60,949 bases of DNA from an uncultured Roseburia sp. (lineage in GTDB: Bacteria > Bacillota > Clostridia > Lachnospirales > Lachnospiraceae), in the NCBI GenBank assembly GCA_947567625.1, contig CANONN010000019.1, positions 1 to 60,949 of the forward strand, given 5' to 3'. A program made the translations under genes and the position numbers. Of the stretch, positions 59,538-60,949 are shown piece after piece; position 1 is the stretch's first letter; each line of letters starts with the position of its first letter. The notes under the pieces are model-generated. The model was not told where the DNA came from. It did not search any database and saw nothing but the letters and a program-made list of their open reading frames with translations.

Positions 59538-60602
59538 CTATCCCTCTCTTTTTCCGTACTTTTCTAAGGAAATTTTGATGATTTTTTCGCAGAGCTGTGC
59601 AAAACTCATGCCGACCGCCTGCGCTTCCTGCGGCAGTAAGCTTGTCGGCGTCATGCCCGGCAGGGTATTGGCCTCCAGACAATAGATCGCATTCTCCTCG
59701 CTTAACAGGAAATCACAGCGGGAGTATGTCGTGAGCCCGAGCGCCTCTGCCGCCTGCACCGCGTACGAGCGCAGCTTTGCGGAAGTCTCTTCCGGCAGGT
59801 CTGCGGGACAGGTTTCAATGGTACTGCCGGCCTTGTATTTGTTTTTATAGTCATAAAATCCTTCCAATGGCGCCATCTCAATAACCGGAAGCGCTTCCCC
59901 GTCTATGACGCCCACCGAAAACTCTCTCCCGCTGATATATTCCTCGATGATCAGCTCATCCTCCCAGCGAAATGCCTCCTCCAAAGCCACCCCAAAGGCG
60001 CTCTCGTCCCTGACGATGGACACGCCGATGCTCGAGCCGCCGCAGCACGGTTTTACCACGCACGGCATATGTAAGCCAAGCTCTGCCGGCGTTTTGCCGG
60101 CATCGGATCTTTTGAGGGAAATGCCTGCCGGGGTCGGGATATTATTTTTCAGGAAAAACTGCTTTGCGATCTCTTTATTCATAGCGAGGGCGCTGCCTAA
60201 GTAACCGCTGCCGGTATAGCGGATGCCGAACAAATCAAAGGCCGCCTGGACTTTGCCGTTTTCGCCGCTCTCGCCGTGCAGCGCCATAAACACGATATCC
60301 GCCTGCCGGCACATGGCGATAACATTAGGCCCAAAGGCGTTGGCCGACTGGTCTTTGCGCATCGCCCGCACCTTTGCAAGATCAGGCGCCGTCTCCGAAA
60401 TGTCCGCGACCTTGACGCTTATTTCCTCGCTTTTGGAAAAAATATCCGTTAGCTCTTCTTCACTGTCGTGATAGCCCATAAACATATCGAGCAGGATCAC
60501 CCGATGTCCGTTTTCGCGCAGCGCAGCTGCCACCATCTCCCCTGTCTTAAACGACACATCACGCTCGGCGCTTAGGCCGCCTGCCAATACCACTATATTC
60601 AT
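59538..60602 (-). CDS. ddl: D-alanine--D-alanine ligase
   Basis: 354 residues of the ATP-grasp family. MNIVVLAGGLSAERDVSFKT at the start, FMALHGESGENGKVQAAFDL, YTGSGYLGSALAMNKEIAKQ, CVKPCCGGSSIGVSIV, and at the end CLEANTLPGMTPTSLLPQEA, with substrate-binding and Mg2+-binding Glu/Asn. It makes D-Ala-D-Ala for peptidoglycan. An insertion around residues 50-80 (SDEEELTDIFSKSEEISV-like acidic stretch) is longer than in short Ddl enzymes but seen in clostridial ones. Whether it makes D-Ala-D-Ala or D-Ala-D-Ser/Lac cannot be decided by eye. GGAAATGGAGA precedes the start. It heads the minus-strand run. Confidence 0.93.
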   Translation of the reverse strand: MNIVVLAGGLSAERDVSFKTGEMVAAALRENGHRVILLDMFMGYHDSEEELTDIFSKSEEISVKVADISETAPDLAKVRAMRKDQSANAFGPNVIAMCRQADIVFMALHGESGENGKVQAAFDLFGIRYTGSGYLGSALAMNKEIAKQFFLKNNIPTPAGISLKRSDAGKTPAELGLHMPCVVKPCCGGSSIGVSIVRDESAFGVALEEAFRWEDELIIEEYISGREFSVGVIDGEALPVIEMAPLEGFYDYKNKYKAGSTIETCPADLPEETSAKLRSYAVQAAEALGLTTYSRCDFLLSEENAIYCLEANTLPGMTPTSLLPQEAQAVGMSFAQLCEKIIKISLEKYGKREG

Positions 60603-60890
60603 AAATCGTCTCCATTTCCATGTATTATTTTCGTATGTTGTAAGATAGCATATATGTTTCGTATGACGTTTCGGAATCTGTGTCTTTCCGCTTCCTGTGT
60701 CTGTAAACTTTATAGTAAACCTTTTTTGCGGTTATGACAAGAAATTTATCTGATTTTGTCCCATATGACAGTTTTCCCCCTCCGAATAGATATATTGATT
60801 GGTTCTGGTAAAGCTTGCCGCCGATGGATAGGAACATCAAAACGATCGGCCGTTTTCTAACGTTCCGTTTCCCGAAGCAGTGACAACAGC
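60603..60890. other. Upstream region of ddl; no gene supported
   Basis: AT-rich non-coding stretch that should carry the ddl promoter. One minus-strand open frame (60840-60625) lacks a ribosome site and family resemblance. No clear -35/-10 pair stands out. Confidence 0.5.
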
Positions 60891-60940
60891 CATAAAAAGG
60901 GGCTGTCGCACTAAGTGCGCAGCTCCTTTTTATGCAAAAA
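60891..60940. terminator. Long hairpin, probably a bidirectional terminator
   Basis: CATAAAAAGGGGCTG-T-CGCAC (60891-60911) pairs with GTGCG-CAGCTCCTTTTTATG (60915-60934) with one bulge and one mismatch. A-rich and T-rich arm ends let it act on either strand. Confidence 0.75.
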
Positions 60941-60949
60941 ATAACTGCC

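Noticed and set aside
60625-60840. 71-codon minus-strand frame upstream of ddl
   Set aside because: No ribosome site and no family; the region is better explained as the ddl promoter region.

Overview
The window looks like chromosomal DNA of a Gram-positive anaerobe of the Clostridia, most probably a Lachnospiraceae-type Firmicute. Pointers are Shine-Dalgarno sites of the AGGAGG type, frequent GTG and TTG starts, TTGACA/TATAAT promoters, a glucose PTS operon under a LicT/BglG antiterminator, LytTR/GHKL (agr-like) signalling, bacitracin-type ABC modules, an HPr without Ser46 and a NiCo riboswitch. The species assignment is inference. No rRNA, tRNA or CRISPR array was seen.

Layout. 1-3.6 kb is AT-rich and cassette-like: a flavodoxin-type reductase, a VOC protein, about 1.1 kb with no convincing gene, and two GNAT acetyltransferases. 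3.7-5.2 kb has a small conserved protein and a glycerol-1-phosphate dehydrogenase. 5.6-8.9 kb is a response regulator / ABC ATPase / permease / histidine kinase module of the antimicrobial-peptide defence type; its ATPase gene carries an in-frame stop. 8.9-12.8 kb has a possible toxin remnant with an orphan TPR immunity-like protein, a DUF4062 protein, an acyltransferase and an AI-2E-family permease that overlaps it tail to tail. 13-20.5 kb has an S66 peptidase whose end was remodelled by a tandem duplication, a heterodimeric ABC exporter pair, a DUF4303 protein, a GH29 fucosidase and a thioesterase. 20.7-23.5 kb has an ECF sigma / anti-sigma pair, a GNAT and DNA glycosylase Tag. 23.5-29 kb has a LytTR regulator, a GHKL kinase and a second ABC exporter pair.

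29.1-34.4 kb is a sugar-uptake operon: promoter, RAT/terminator, LicT-type antiterminator, PTS EIICBA, HPr and Enzyme I. A diguanylate cyclase follows. 36.5-51 kb is the most interesting region: MoxR AAA+ ATPase, DUF5682 protein, VWA protein and SWIM zinc-finger protein in a tight operon, then a membrane-anchored XRE protein with a MotA-like tail, a MotA/TolQ-type channel without a MotB partner, a small helical protein, and a large DUF4132 protein. A PAP2 phosphatase bounded by inverted repeats and a lipoprotein sit inside this locus. I read the cluster as a MoxR/VWA chaperone-like or conflict system that may have recruited a membrane channel; that reading is inference.

51.2-55 kb has a protein with 10-residue tandem repeats, a second FMN reductase, a fragment of an Uma2-type endonuclease gene, and a NiCo riboswitch ahead of a cation diffusion facilitator. 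55-60.6 kb is a minus-strand housekeeping run: D-Ala-D-Ala ligase, MurF, a small protein, RecJ and a soluble chemoreceptor-like protein.

Recurrent palindromic repeats lie in several 5' leaders (about 22.2, 32.6 and 40.0 kb), and two of the copies show compensatory base changes in an outer stem, suggesting a structured RNA element.
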